From Pardosa pseudoannulata (lineage: Eukaryota; Arthropoda; Arachnida; Araneae; Lycosidae), in NCBI GenBank assembly GCA_032207245.1, contig CM063502.1, positions 52,347,117 to 52,411,116 of the forward strand: DNA of 64,000 nt, in the 5' to 3' direction. The position numbers and the translations under genes are program-made. The notes beneath the pieces were generated by a model. It was not told the origin of the DNA. It saw only the letters and a list, made by a program, of their open reading frames with translations, and did no database searches. Of this stretch, positions 12,385 through 25,005 are shown in pieces (the stretch's first letter is position 1; every line of letters begins with the position of its first letter).

Positions 12385-14950
12385 CTGATAATTGCAAAAA
12401 CGGCCCTTGATTTGAAGATACTTTCTGTTCTGAATAATATTCCATTTGGGATATATGATATATAGGATTATATCATATATATATATAGGATATAGTCATA
12501 TAGGACATATATCATATATAGGATATAGTTTTTGCAGGAATATGAGGAGCACAAAATCAGACAAGAAAGAAAAAAATTTAAGAAAAGTCCTGAAACATTT
12601 TTCACAACAGTTTGACTGCAAAAGTGGCCAACACCATTTTTTCAGGGGGAGGTTTGTACTTAAGATGTGTTTGTTTATTATACTTGTTTGCAGACCTGGT
12701 TCTACTTCCAGTGTGAACCATTGGATACACTGTAATCTTGCACAAAACTACAATGCACTTAACCTATAAAATGTTTCCAAAACTTGCTTTTTGTTCGAAT
12801 TTTTTTAACCTATCTTATGGTTTCCAATAATACAGTAAATCCATAGAATAGTTCCCTTCCGTTTTTCTTAGAGGGAGTATTACCAACATATGACGATGAT
12901 ACATTTAATACGATAATAGTTTTACACAAATAGTACACAAATTACACAAATACTGAATAATTTTTCATTTGGTATATTTGATATCTAGGATTATAAATTT
13001 TGTTTTTGCAGGAATATGAAGACCAGAAACTCAGACACGAAAGAAGAAAAATTCCAGACAACTCTTGAAACATTTTTCATAAGGGTCTCACTTCAAATGT
13101 GGCAAACACTATATTTTTCAGGGGGAGGTTTACACTTAAGATGTGTTTGTTTATTATACTTGTTTGCAGACCTGGTTCTACTTCCAGTGTGAACCATTGG
13201 ATACACTGTAATCTTGCACAAAACTACAATGCACTTAACCTATAAAATGTTTCCAAAACTTGCTTTTTGTTCGAATTTTTTTAACCTATCTTATGGTTTC
13301 CAATAATACAGTAAATCCATAGAATAGTTCCCTTCCGTTTTTCTTAGAGGGAGTATTACCAACATATGACGATGATACATTTAATACGATAATAGTTTTA
13401 CACAAATAGTACACAAATTACACAAATACTGAATAATTTTTCATTTGGTATATTTGATATCTAGGATTATAAATTTAGGTTTTGCAGGAATATGAGAAGC
13501 GCAAACTCAGACACGAAAGAAGAAAAATTTAAGAGAAGTCCTGAAACATTTTTCATGATGGTCTGACTGCAAACGTGGCAACACCTATTTTTTCAGGTGG
13601 AGGAGAGTACTTAAGATGTGTTTGTTTATTATACTTGTTTGCTGGCCTGGTTCTATTTCCAGTGGGAACCATTGGATTCACTATAAAATTTAAAAATCTA
13701 ACATATACTTAACCAATGAGATGTTTCCAAAACTTGCTTTTTGTCCGAATTTTTTTAACTTATCTTATGGTTTCCAATAATACAGTAAATCCATAGAATA
13801 GTTCCCTTCCGTGTTTCTTAGAAGTAGCATTCTTCACATATGACGATGATACATTTAATACAAAAAAAGTTTTACACAAATAGTACACAAATTACACAAA
13901 TACTGAATAAATTTTTATTTGGTATATTTAATATAACTAGGATTATAAATTTAGTTTTTGCAGGAATATGAATAGTACAAACTCAGACACGAAAGAAGAA
14001 AACTTTAAGAGAAGTCCTGAAAAATTTTTCATACCGGTCTGACTGTAAACGTGGCAAAAGGCCATTTTTAACGGGTGAGGGAAGGGTAAGTACTTACGAT
14101 GTTTTTGTTTATTATACATGTTTGCAGGCCTGATTCTATTTCCAATGGAAACAATTATATACACTGTAACATTGCAGAAAACTACAATGTACTTGACCTA
14201 TGAAATGTTTCCAGAACTTGCTTTTTGTCCGAATTTTTTAACCTATCTTATGACTTCCAATAATACAGTAAATCCATAGAATAGTTCTCCCTTCCGTGTT
14301 TCTTAGAAGTAGCATTATCCACATATGGCGATATTACATTTAATACGATAATAGTTTTACACAAATAGTACACAAATTACACAAATACTGAATAATTTTT
14401 AATTTGGTATATTTTATATAACTATGATTATAAATTTAGCAAATTCAACTGATTGTTGTAAAAAAGACTCTTGATTCGAAAATACTTTCTGTTCGGAATA
14501 ATTTTTTCATTTAGGATACTTGATATCTAGGATTATAAATTTAGTTTTGCAGGAAAATGAGGAGCACAAACTCAGACAAGAAAGAAGAAAAATTTAAGAG
14601 AATTCCTGAAACATTTTTCATAACGGTCTAACTACAAACTTGGCAAACAACATATTTTTCAGGGGGGGGGGGGAATACTTATAGATGTTTGTGTTTATTG
14701 TACTTGTTTGCAGGCCTGAATCTATTTCCAATGGGAACAATTGGATACACTGTAATATTGAAGAAAACTACAATGTACTTGAGCTATGAAATGTTTCCAG
14801 AGGTTATTTTTCAACCCATCTTATGGTTTCCAATAATACAAAAATTCATAGAATAGTTGTCTACCGAGTTTTTTAGAAGTAGCATTATACACATATGACG
14901 ATAATACATTTAATGCGATAATAATTTTACGCAAAATAAAAAGTAAATAA
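12385..14950 (+). repeat. satellite-like tandem array, 5 units of ~476 bp
   Basis: The marker TTTTGCAGGAATATGA (or a close variant) recurs near 12533, 13007, 13483, 13959 and 14548. Periods are 474, 476, 476 and 589. Each unit then contains CTGAAACATTTTTCA, a G-rich TCAGGGGGAGG-like motif, TTGTTTATTATACTTGTTTG, CCAATAATACAGTAAATCC and TACACAAATTACACAAATAC in fixed order. The long fourth interval holds an extra segment (about 14440-14520) that also precedes the first unit (about 12385-12450), so it is probably the ancestral flank. Units 1 and 2 are nearly identical over their 3' parts. A G homopolymer of about 12 sits at 14664. A GATATA-rich low-complexity patch lies at 12455-12530. Confidence 0.92.
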
Positions 14951-16860
14951 TATGTCTTCATACTGTCAATAATTATCGTTGAAACTTATATTTCACAATT
15001 TTTAAATTTCATTAGTTACCCATTATTATCCCAAAAATGCCTTTTATAGCCGAGGAGAAATACAAAAATTGTTCAAAATTTTTTAAAAGAAAATCCTTCT
15101 TTTGAGATTTCAACTAGACCTGCAAATAATTGAGTAATTTACCATTGCTGGTAAAGAATAACATTTTAAAACCGCAATGAATCTTTTGCAACTGTCGTAA
15201 AATATCAGGCTTTCCAGACATTTTAGCTCTCGCTGCAAGGCAGAAAGGGTATATACATCGATACAACGCTCTCTACTTTGTCATTATTCTCATTTTTTCA
15301 AAAAAGAAATCTGACAAAACATTTCATTTTTCGACTCTAGTCTAGGTTTAAACCTTTAACCTGCCACATTTATTTATTTGCTGGAGTAAGAGTGATAGCA
15401 TAAGAGAAGAGGAAATTTATTTCGTTAAATGAAATTGCTATTTGGTGACTTTTAAATTATATAATAAAGTTAAAATGGTTTCTCTGTTACTTATTTACTT
15501 TAAGTCATACACTTTTCAATTAATTACAAAGAAATGTGTCAAAGGTTATCTTGATTGCATGGTATTTCTTATTGTCACTGCAAGACACGATACCACACAG
15601 TGAAATTTTATTATTCGTCAAAATATAATAAACTCTGTACAGAAAGGATATTTGTGACTTAAACTTAGCATTAAATATATAACCCTTATAATAATATTAT
15701 TTCTGAAGCCCTCGCTTCTCTCGTGGTAGGCAGAAATAAAATAGTTTAAAAAAACACAATGTAAGCATTACAATTACACAAGATCAAAGTAAAAATAATA
15801 TGATACAATTATTTAGTACTAAAAAATGAAATTCTTTTATATACAAGACAGTCCGAGCTTATATCGGATATATTAAAACGAAAATATGTTTATAAGTACC
15901 TTTCATTGAAAAGGTGTTGTACAAAGGATATAAACCAAAAAAAAACATCTAACAATCTAAATGACCACTATGTAGCCTCTGAGAACAAAAATGCAAGGAA
16001 ATCATATTTACTATTGTAAACTTCTAACAACGGATGTGATAAATGTGAATCAGTCAAGTTGAAAAATCCTGATAACTCTAAGTATTACAAAACAAACACA
16101 ACAAACAACAGTACAAATTGTTGTTGAGAAGTATGTGTTCTTTCAATGGCAGACAAATGTTTAAAATAAATTATCTATCGTACAAACATATAACAACACA
16201 TTTTTTTCTATAGTATAAGTTTTCCTTTTCTTTTTTCTCGTTGTCCTTTTTAAAAACACAATGGTCAGGTACTGAAGTGATCATACAAACTGCAATTAAG
16301 CATTATATTATTGTGTAAAAAATGAATATAATATACATTTTGTAAAAACGAAATAATCTGAAGAAGAATTAATCTGAACAAGAAAAAAGTTTTTTTAATA
16401 CTACGACGTCAAGTAAAGTAATAATAAGCATTATATTAAAATGAAACATTGATGATCACAAAGACTACAACTACAACAAATACTCAACAACCTGGAACAC
16501 TAAGGGTCTATGGCCTCTAGAGACAAGGACAGAAGTACTAGCAAGAATGATTTACTGTGAAATTCTTATTACAGAGCATTGAGGCATGTTCATACTTGCA
16601 CAATAGAAGTCTGTAGTGTCAAATAGTCTTTATCAGTGATGGTTTGAAGTATTTATTATGTCATTGTGGTTATGGAGTGTGATTCAGGCATCCTTGCGGT
16701 ATAACTTTGAGTGTGATTAAACTGGATACTGGTGCTTATAAGAAATTACAGTTGCACTAGATGATTGTTTTTCCACGTGATACGAATATATTTAAGATAT
16801 ACAGAGAATTTCAAATGGGTAATTTCCCTCTTGAATATGCTGAGATTGAGAAAAGGCAAA
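14951..16860. other. AT-rich sequence without recognised gene
   Basis: No supported gene or repeat. The last 150 bases may be the eroded 5' part of the transposase relic that follows. Confidence 0.45.
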
Positions 16861-16864
16861 TGTC

Positions 16865-17564
16865 ATATACAGAGATAAATCTTACTGTTCAGAAGAAAAT
16901 GCTTGACAAAGACATTCGAGTAACCTACCAGTAGATAAAAAATACCTTAGGAGTAAATAAGGAGTACTTTATTCAAATATGCCAAGTCATTTGAACAAGA
17001 AAATATCCGTTGTCTTTTTGTACCACATAGACAGACTGAAAAACAAATATGCGACGTATGCTGTGAGATGCTAAAAATATATTAGTGAAGGGACAATCTT
17101 AATAAGTCAACAGCTTTGTGGGAAAATGCTGTATTACTTTGATATGACAACCAAGATTTAAAACAATGTTTGTGTCTTTGATGACTTACCTATAGCTGTC
17201 AGAAAATGCCTTTTTGTAAAGAAATGATAACTGATTTTTTTTCAAATCGAATGGAATTGTGGAGAGTTTCGATTTGGAGATCTAAGAGGTATATCATGTC
17301 TAATATAAGAGGTGTGTGAATGTCTAATGCCATTGAAACCTTGAATAACATGTGACAAAATCAAGAATGGACCTCTTATTCTTTCATCCTCATAACGCTG
17401 CAGCTTACCGGGCCATAGCCTGGACCCCATTTATCCAACACTATACCAGCAAATGTACACGAGTTTGCAGTAATGAGAACCTTCCGAGGTTTCCAACAAG
17501 CAGTGCGTATAACTCCCTAAAGAATTACTCCCTTGTGATGACGGTGGAAGAGCTTAGTCCGTAG
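16865..17564 (+). pseudogene. heavily decayed Tc1/mariner-type transposase
   Basis: Broken pieces in several frames resemble a mariner-type transposase in the right order. At about 16895-16960 a helix-turn-helix-like piece reads KMLDKDIRVTYQ, a stop, then IKNTLGVNKE, the usual V-T-x-x-x-I-x-x-x-L-G-V pattern. At about 17000-17070 a linker-like piece reads VPHRQTEKQICDVCCEML, matching the V-P-H-x-L-T-x-x-Q-K-x-x-R-x-x-x-C-x-x-x-L pattern of the family. At about 17367-17430 FFHPHNAAAYRAIAWTPFIQ resembles the region of the second catalytic Asp (normally H-D-N-A-x-x-H), with the Asp lost. Many stops and frame changes make it non-functional. No terminal repeats were identified. Confidence 0.5.
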
Positions 17565-19825
17565 GAACTGATCACCAAGCCGATCATTCAGGTTGAGTTA
17601 AATTAGCAATTTGACTAGCCCATGAATTCATCGAAAGATATAGCAGTTAATTTTAATTACAATGTAATGAAAATTGGCATATATGGTTTAAGAATTGTTT
17701 TGGAAAGATAGACAGTTATATTCTATGGGGAAAGAAAATGAATTTGGAAAAATTAAATAAATAAAGCTGTATTACAAAGTTTTTCTAGTATTCTTTGTAT
17801 TTTGACTTACGTTATGAAAACGTTTTTAAACAGATTGTATCTCAAAACTTAATTACCTTTTGTATAAAATAAATAAAATTTCTTAATTCGTTTCTAGTTT
17901 CCAATGTAAAACAATTTTGACTTAAAATTAGAAAAAAGGGGAATGAATTTAATTAAAGATAGCCAGAGAATTAGATAGCTATCTTCATAGCATTACTTAT
18001 ATATATAAATATGTGTGTGTATTTAATCAATTACACATTTTTGTTGGCATATAGCACTTAAAAGTTCGTCTATCCAAGTATTTTCACACAGGATGCGTAA
18101 CTAGTGAAGCACGGATTAGTTTTTAAGTTAATTCTTTGTATGATCGTGTGGTTGTTTTTAGTATTTTTACTTATTTTTCATTTTAAAACTTTAAAAATAA
18201 ACAGGATTTAGAGTATTATTCTCTACTGGTACAAGTGGGGTAGTATGTAGTTTATTAATTTATGACTTATTAGTAGTGACGTTAATTGATCTATTTTGAC
18301 GTATAAAATAAGAGTTTGAATAGTAATACACGATATAGAAACATTTTAAAGCGTAAAGAAAGGTTGAGATATTTAACATCACTATTTAGTGGTAATGAAC
18401 ATTTACGGGTAGTTTTTATCTTTCTCAAAGAATACCTGCAAACAAAATTCTGTCTGGGTATTTTCTATAAAATAATTTACCAGATTTGAAAGTTTTAATA
18501 TTATTTACTCTTTTTAGGAAATATTAAGATTATATTAAACTGGTGAATACTCAAAGAAAATAGGATATAACTGCTTCTGTGATATTTCATGAATAATAAA
18601 CATAAAGAGCATCTACCATTCTCTTTTTTTACTTTGTATTGTATATTTTACTTTTTATAAGAATTTATATTCAGTTCACTAAGCGTAGGTACTTTTTAAG
18701 TTTTTTAAAGTATACAGTTTGTTGATGAACATGACCGACAAGTTTAGAGTGTCAGTAGTAGACAGTAAGGTGATGGAAAATTTCCTTAGAACATGCAGTC
18801 GAAAACCACGATTAATAAGTCAAAATAGCTGAAATATTAACAGCGGATGTGAAGAGTGGAATACAAAGGGCCAATGAGTTGAAGAACGAATTTATTTGAC
18901 AGTTACAATACAGTAAATGCATCACAATGCGAAAGATTCATACAAAAGTGTTGTGTTGTTTGTACGCATCTGACAATCCTTAAGTATGCCGTTGTATAAT
19001 TCCTAAAAAACTTAGTCGTCACGTCATTTTTGACTTTAAACTGATGTTATAAATTTTTTCTATTTCATATTTGCTGGTTCCATTTAAAATTACACCCTTC
19101 ATAACTACTCTTGCTATTTTAAAGACCTAAACGCAGTTTGTGACCTTATCTTCTACAGTAATTTTTCCTCATCTTGCCGCTTATCATTTTCCATTTGAAT
19201 TTTTTGGCCAATGTCACCAAAAATCTATATTTAAGTATATATATTAAAGAGTAACACATAAACTGTTGCTTATTTCTTCCCTAAAACTAAGTATTTTATA
19301 GTACATTAGACTCTATATAGCTTTTGATATTAATAATTTATTAAACGCTTAAAAATATGCACTGCCAAATAGACAGTGACAGCGAAACAAGTGAAAATAC
19401 TATATTTTAAGAGTGAGAAATCCTATTTATTACATCTAAACGCACTTTTAAATTATTCATTCGGAAGTTTAGCAGTGCAACTTTAAAATACAAGTAAAAT
19501 TTTGTTTCTCAGCCAGAAAAAATTTCAAAGATGTAAGTCATAATTTAACCATGAGTTGGGTTGCACAGGATAAGAAAATTCTGTTTCAGTTTCGAAAATG
19601 TAAATTTATTTGTTAGCTTTCAATACAATTTACGGGATGGTTTGTTTGCTTTATATTTGTAAAACATGCTCAGCATCGGGCTTTTGTTATAGTTTCATCT
19701 AAAAAGACTATGCTATTTTTCATTGTCCTGTTTGATTCTTTTTAAGCCGGTTTGATACATTTTCACTTTGAAAAGTAGTATGAACTTAGAACTTTTATAC
19801 CGGAGATTAGTTGCTCTTACATATA
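17565..19825. other. AT-rich sequence without recognised gene
   Basis: No protein-like frame, RNA gene or clear repeat. A short TATATA/TGTGTG run lies near 18000-18020. Confidence 0.5.
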
Positions 19826-21560
19826 AAGTGGAAATGATTGCTTACCAATACAGATGCTTGAGTAATTTAAAAAGCATTTTAGAGACTCATGGAATGATTT
19901 AACTGCAGCATCTTATGATTTGATGTTAGTTTCGAAAAACATATAGCTATATTACATAAAACCATAGCTATGGCATATAAAATGAAAGATATAGCTATTT
20001 CTTGAACTTGGAAGCAAAAGGATGATACGATATGAAGGGTGATTTATTTTATATTTCTCATTTCTGATTAAGCCTTATAAATTGCAAACAATGGATTTTT
20101 AGTTTCACACTTAACTATTACTCATTTTTTAATGATATTAATACATTATTATAGAATTTTATCTAAGTAAAAATAAATAGTCAAAATATTTAATCAATAT
20201 TATCCCTTTATGCATAATTTCATACCAATAACAGAGAAACTTATATAAAAAGAAAATATAAATTGGAAATGATTTCTTACCAATATAGAAGCTTGAGTAA
20301 TTTAAAAAGCATTTTAGAAACTCATGGAATGATTTAACTGCAGCATCTTATGATTTGATGTTATTTTCGAAAAACATATAGCTATAACACATAAAACCAT
20401 AGCTATGGCATATAAAACCAAAGATATAGCTATTTCCTGAACTTGGAAGCAAAAAGGAAAATACGATATGAAGGGTGATTTATTTTATATTTCTCATTTC
20501 TGATTAAGCCTTATAAATTGCAAACAATGGATTTTTAGTTTCACACTTAACTATTACTCATTTTTTAATGATATTAATACATTACTATAGAATTTTATCT
20601 AAGTAAAAATAAATAGTCAAAATATTTGTTCAATATTATCCTTTTATGCATAATTTCATAACAATAACAGAGAAACTTATATAAAAAGGAAATATAAATT
20701 GGAAATGATTGCTTACCAATACAGATGCTTCAGTAAATTAAAAAGCATTTTAGAAATTCATGTAATGATTTAACTGCAGCATTGTATGATTTGATGTTAT
20801 TTTCGAAAAACATATAGCTATAAAACATAAAACCATAGCTATGACATATAAAACCAAAGACATATAGCTATTTCTTGAACTTGGAAGCAAAAGGATAATA
20901 AGATATGAAGAGTGATTTATTTTATATTTCTCATTTCTGATAAAGCATTATAAATTGCAAACAATGGATTTTTAGTTTCACACTTAACTATTACTCATTT
21001 TTTAATGATATTAATACATTACTATAGAATTTTATCTAAGTAAAAATAAATAGTCAAAATATTTAATCAATATTATCCCTTTATGCATAATTTCATAACA
21101 ATAACAGAGAAACTTATATAAAAAGGAAATATAAATTGGAAATGATTGCTTACCAATACAGATGCTTCAGTAAATTAAAAAGCATTTTAGAAATTCATGT
21201 AATGATTTAACTGCAGCATTGTATGATTTGATGTTATTTTCAAAAAACATATAGCTATAACACATAAAACCATAGCTATGACATATAAAACCAAAGACAT
21301 ATAGCTATTTCTTGAACTTGGAAGCAAAAGGATAATAAGATATGAAGAGTGATTTATTTTATATTTCTCATTTCTGATAAAGCATTATAAATTGCAAACA
21401 ATGAATTTGTATTTTCACACTTAACTATTACTCGTTTTTTAATCACATTAATACATTAAAATAGAATTTTATCTAAACAAAAATAAATAGTCAAAATATT
21501 TAATCAATATTATCCCTTTATGCATGATATCATAACAATAATAGAGAAACTTTTTATAAT
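19826..21560 (+). repeat. tandem array, 4 x ~436 bp
   Basis: GGAAATGATT(G/T)CTTACCAAT recurs at 19830, 20265, 20701 and 21138 (periods 435, 436, 437). Each unit contains AACTGCAGCAT, several ATAGCTAT palindromes (for example CATAGCTATG), GAACTTGGAAGCAAAA and TGCATAATTTCATA. Units 3 and 4 are the most alike. Unit ends erode after about 21420. Confidence 0.93.
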
Positions 21561-22000
21561 ATTTACTAAATAAATACACATACATTATTTCAAGCACTTG
21601 ATTATACTCCAATGAAAAACAATAAATTTCATATATTTAATTCTTTTAAACCACAATACGAATGTCCTTTATCATCTGTTGTCTTCCGAATACTTTTCCT
21701 TCAGAAAAATATGGTTCCTTCTTTTATTGTTAACGTAGGCACAAATTCAATAAAATGATCGACAAGAAAAATATTTATGCGTTCTCTTCTTTTCCAGACT
21801 TTGAAAGAACATGGGAGAATGTTTTAGATATCGCTATTTGGACAGTCTTATATAGTGGTTTGTATTTTATTTCCCATTTCTTACTTTGAGGAGTTTTGAC
21901 ATTATTTTAGATTTTCCTTTATGTTACTTCACGCTCAGTTCAAAATTGATACGAAAGAATGCTACAAAAAAAAAAGTCAAACGTTTATATATTTCGGAAA
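21561..22000. other. AT-rich spacer between two tandem arrays
   Basis: No supported gene. A/T-rich sequence with a short A run near 21966. Confidence 0.5.
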
Positions 22001-22308
22001 AATAAACATTTTTAAAATGCAAGTATTTAATTTTCCACTAACAGGAAAGTAAAAAGGATATTTTTTTATCCAGAATCAATGCTTTCAATCCATCAAATCA
22101 CACCGCCAGTATGGTATACGTTTTTGTGTATTTCCTTTAGCACGAAACTATACATGAATTGATAAATATTTCGAATAAGCATCCATTGATAAACGTTGAG
22201 TTGAAAAGGCCTGAAGTGAGGTTTTGTTATGAAATAGAATGTATAAATGAGAGTTGAATAAAATGACTTTTCTGCTAAGAATCACAAGTTGAAAGTAAAT
22301 AGTAAAAG

Positions 22309-22340
<32 letters not shown>

Positions 22341-23935
22341 AAAAAAAAAAAAAATAAAAAAAAAAAAAAAAAAAAAAAATAGATAGAAATAAAAAATAAA
22401 TAAAAAATAAAAAAAAAAAAAAAAAATCAAAAAAAAAAAAAAAAAAGAAAAAGAAAAAAAAAAGATAAACTAGAATCATAAGTTGAAAGTAACTAGTAAT
22501 AAACATTTTTAAAATGCAAGTATTTAATTTTCCACTAACAGGAAAGTAAAAAGGAAATTTTTTTATCCAGAATCAATGCTTTCAATCCATCAAATCACAC
22601 CGCCAGTATGGTATACGTTTTTGTGTATTTCCTTTAGCACGAAACTATACATGAATTGATAAATATTTCGAATAAGCATCCATTGATAAACGTTGAGTTG
22701 AAAAGGCCTGAAGTGAGGTTTTGTTATGAAATAGAATGTATAAATGAGAGTTGAATAAAATGACTTTTCTGCTAAGAATCACAAGTTGAAAGTAAATAGT
22801 AACTAGAATCATAAGTTGAAAGTAACTAGTAATAAACATTTTTAAAATGCAAGTATTTAATTTTCCACTAACAGGAAAGTAAAAAGGAAATTTTTTTATC
22901 CAGAATCAATGCTTTCAATCCATCAAATCACACCGCCAGTATGGTATACGTTTTTGTGTATTTCCTTTAGCACGAAACTATACATGAATTGATAAATATT
23001 TCGAATAAGCATCCATTGATAAACGTTGAGTTGAAAAGGCCTGAAGTGAGGTTTTGTTATGAAATAGAATGATTAAATGAGAGTGAAAATGACTTTTCTG
23101 CTAAGAATCATAAGTTGATAGTAACTAGTAACTAGAATCATAAGTTGAAAGTAACTAGTAATAAACATTTTTAAAATTTTTTAATTTTCCACTAAATAAG
23201 TAAAAAGAAAATTTTTATCCAGAATCAATGCTTTCAATCAACCACAAAAAGAAAATAAATACATTTTTGTGTATTTCCTTTAGCACACTAACTATACATG
23301 AATTGAAATATTTGATACGAAGTGAAAATGTTTATAAATCTCTGAATTGTTTTTATGCTAAGATAATGTATCTAAATGAGAACAATATTTTATAATATCA
23401 CAATAAAAAGTCATTTTTTGATAAAACATTTTAATAAACATATAACAAAATAAATAAACATGAGTTTTTAAATAAAACAATAATTATTTTAATTGAAAAG
23501 AAAGTAAAAAGGAAATTTAACACATTGTTTTCAATCCATAACAATAACGCAGTATGGGGCATTACATTTTTTTTTCCTTTAGCACATAAACTATACAAGA
23601 AAAAAAACTTAGAAACCTCATTATCTTCAAGAGGTCCAACGGATTCTTTTGAAATAAAGAAACGCTCAAATTTTTAACTGACAACTTTCAGGTTAAGCTA
23701 TTGTATTGCTTCTGTAGATTCTCACTTTAAAATCATGCTTTAGTTTTCTTTTCCATAAAACATATGCTGTCGTGCTATCTGCAACAGCTCATGTGTTTAT
23801 TTCATTTTAAATTCGTAGGTTCATTAAATAGCATCTTTTATATTCCCTTTTTCACGGAATTATACATGAAAAGATAAATCATTCAAACAGATATCCATTG
23901 ATTAATTTTTAGTTTAAAAAATTTCAGGTTAAATC
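22001..23935 (+). repeat. tandem array of ~333-bp units with decay gradient
   Basis: AATAAACATTTTTAAAAT marks units at about 22001, 22498, 22831 and 23160. Units share CACACCGCCAGTATGGTATA, ATTTCCTTTAGCAC, AACTATACATGAATTGATAA and AGAATCA(C/T)AAGTTGA. The first interval is long because an A-rich expansion (22306-22466) interrupts unit 1. Units 2 and 3 are nearly identical. Unit 4 is eroded. Fainter relics (ACTATACA and ATTATACATGAAAAGATAAA) continue near 23590 and 23860, so the array decays downstream. Confidence 0.9.
22306..22466 (+). repeat. A-rich simple repeat inserted in tandem unit
   Basis: About 160 bases that are almost all A, with scattered T, G and C. It replaces the junction that in the next unit reads AATAGTAACTAGAATCA, so it looks like expansion or insertion at that point. 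The Phe-rich frame on the minus strand is a translation of this tract. Long homopolymers are also prone to assembly error. Confidence 0.95.
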
Positions 23936-24173
23936 GAATGATGAAGAAGTATTTATTTATACAACAAAATTATATTTCCTGCTTTCTAGTAATCATCAAA
24001 CTGTTATTAAAAACATTATGTAATTTTAAAAATAACATTTTTCCAGAAATAAGTAGAAAAAATATTCAATTTGTTTCGAAACATGATGATTCATTTACAA
24101 ATAATGGAACTTCTTTCAGCTTCAAGCATAGGATAGCTTTACCTTATACCTATTTCTAAAATCATATACAAAC
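23936..24173. other. AT-rich spacer upstream of the mariner element
   Basis: The open frame at 23938-24159 has AT-noise composition. No gene is supported. Confidence 0.45.
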
Positions 24174-24901
24174 TACGAGGCTCATCCAGAAAGAAAGTTA
24201 CCCGATGTTTTACCCTTTAAAGTAAACTCAATTAGCTTTGTGAATTGCGCATGCGTAATAGATCTATGACGTATCAATCATATGCCAGCTGGACAGGTAC
24301 CGACTCCTGCCAGTAGCGTAGTAACAGTGGTCCGAAATGGAAACTCTAATTCCTTCTCCCGCCTCCTGCATATGGTTCGGTCGATGATCTTGAATGCACA
24401 AAGCATTGCCCCAATTGAAATTAATTATCAGCTTTGTCAGGTTTTTGAGCCGAAACTAACACCCGAACACAAAATTAGAATAAGTCCTGACAATTCTAGA
24501 AAGGTATCACGATGACGGCGATGAGTTCCTCGACAGGATCCTCAGGGGCATTGAGATTTCGATTTCGCACTTTACACCGGAAACCAAGCAGCAGTCAATG
24601 TATTGGCGTCATAGTGGATCTTATGTCAGGACCAAACTCAAAAAGACGCTGTCGGTACGGAAAGGGATGTGCACGGTGTTCTGGAACAGGAAGCTTGGTT
24701 CCATTCACAGACGGCAGAGTTCTATGACAGAGGGATACAAAAGTTGATCCCGCAATACGACAGTTGTTTCAATTCTGCTGGTGGCTATGTTGAAAAATAG
24801 CTGAAACATTGATGTACGTGTTGCCAATAAATATGTCCCTGAAATTATGAGTTCTTTTTTTCTTTTGAGTAGGGAAACTTACTTTCTGGATGGACCTCGT
24901 A
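24174..24901 (+). mobile_element. internally deleted mariner element with TIRs and TA duplication
   Basis: The outer 28 bases form terminal inverted repeats: 24176-24203 against the reverse complement of 24872-24899, both starting CGAGG and sharing CATCCAGAAAG and AAGTT, with 24 of 28 positions matching. TA dinucleotides flank both ends (24174-24175 and 24900-24901), the target duplication typical of Tc1/mariner. The element is about 724 bp, against about 1.3 kb for a typical autonomous mariner. It carries remnants of the transposase, so it is a deletion derivative, not a functional copy. It lies 64 bp from the piggyBac-type insertion. Confidence 0.9.
24282..24800 (+). pseudogene. mariner transposase remnant
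   Basis: Three pieces of a mariner transposase remain. The N-terminal piece starts at ATG 24282 or 24372 and contains the conserved QSIAPIEINYQLCQV (about 24399-24443). A middle piece in another frame (about 24490-24690) reads ERYHDDGDEFLDRI, then HFTPETKQQSMYWRHSG, then RKGMCTVFWNRK, the well-known segment around the first catalytic residue. The usual T-G-D-E there reads R-G-I-E, so the first catalytic Asp is lost. A C-terminal piece (24696-24800), again in the first frame, reads AEFYDRGIQKLIPQYD and ends GGYVEK and TAG. The DNA-binding linker and the second and third catalytic Asp region are deleted. No active enzyme can be made. Confidence 0.88.
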
Positions 24902-24987
24902 TATAAAAACTTCTTTTAATCAAGCAGCTTTAATGCTAAATACAATAGTTAATTAATCACAATAATTAACCCATTCCCTGCCATGGG

Positions 24988-25005
24988 CCCCATTTGGGGA
25001 TCACG
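24988..25005 (+). repeat. piggyBac subterminal palindromic repeat, left copy 1
   Basis: CCCCATTTGGGGATCACG, 4 bp inside the left terminal inverted repeat. It is matched in inverted orientation at 26895-26914. A likely transposase recognition site by analogy with the subterminal inverted repeats of other piggyBac elements. Confidence 0.75.

Noticed and set aside
12446..14950. Possible CRISPR array or gene in the 476-bp repeats
   Set aside because: Units are long, contiguous and lack short repeats with unique spacers; open frames inside are short and not conserved between units.
22282..22506. Phe-rich minus-strand frame
   Set aside because: Translation of the A-rich tract at 22306-22466, not a protein gene.
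23938..24159. 73-residue gene upstream of the mariner element
   Set aside because: Lys/Phe/Ile/Asn-rich composition typical of random AT-rich DNA and no splice or homology support.
24512..24727. Separate 71-residue Ser/Arg-rich gene
   Set aside because: It is a shadow frame of the mariner transposase remnant; the homology is in another frame.
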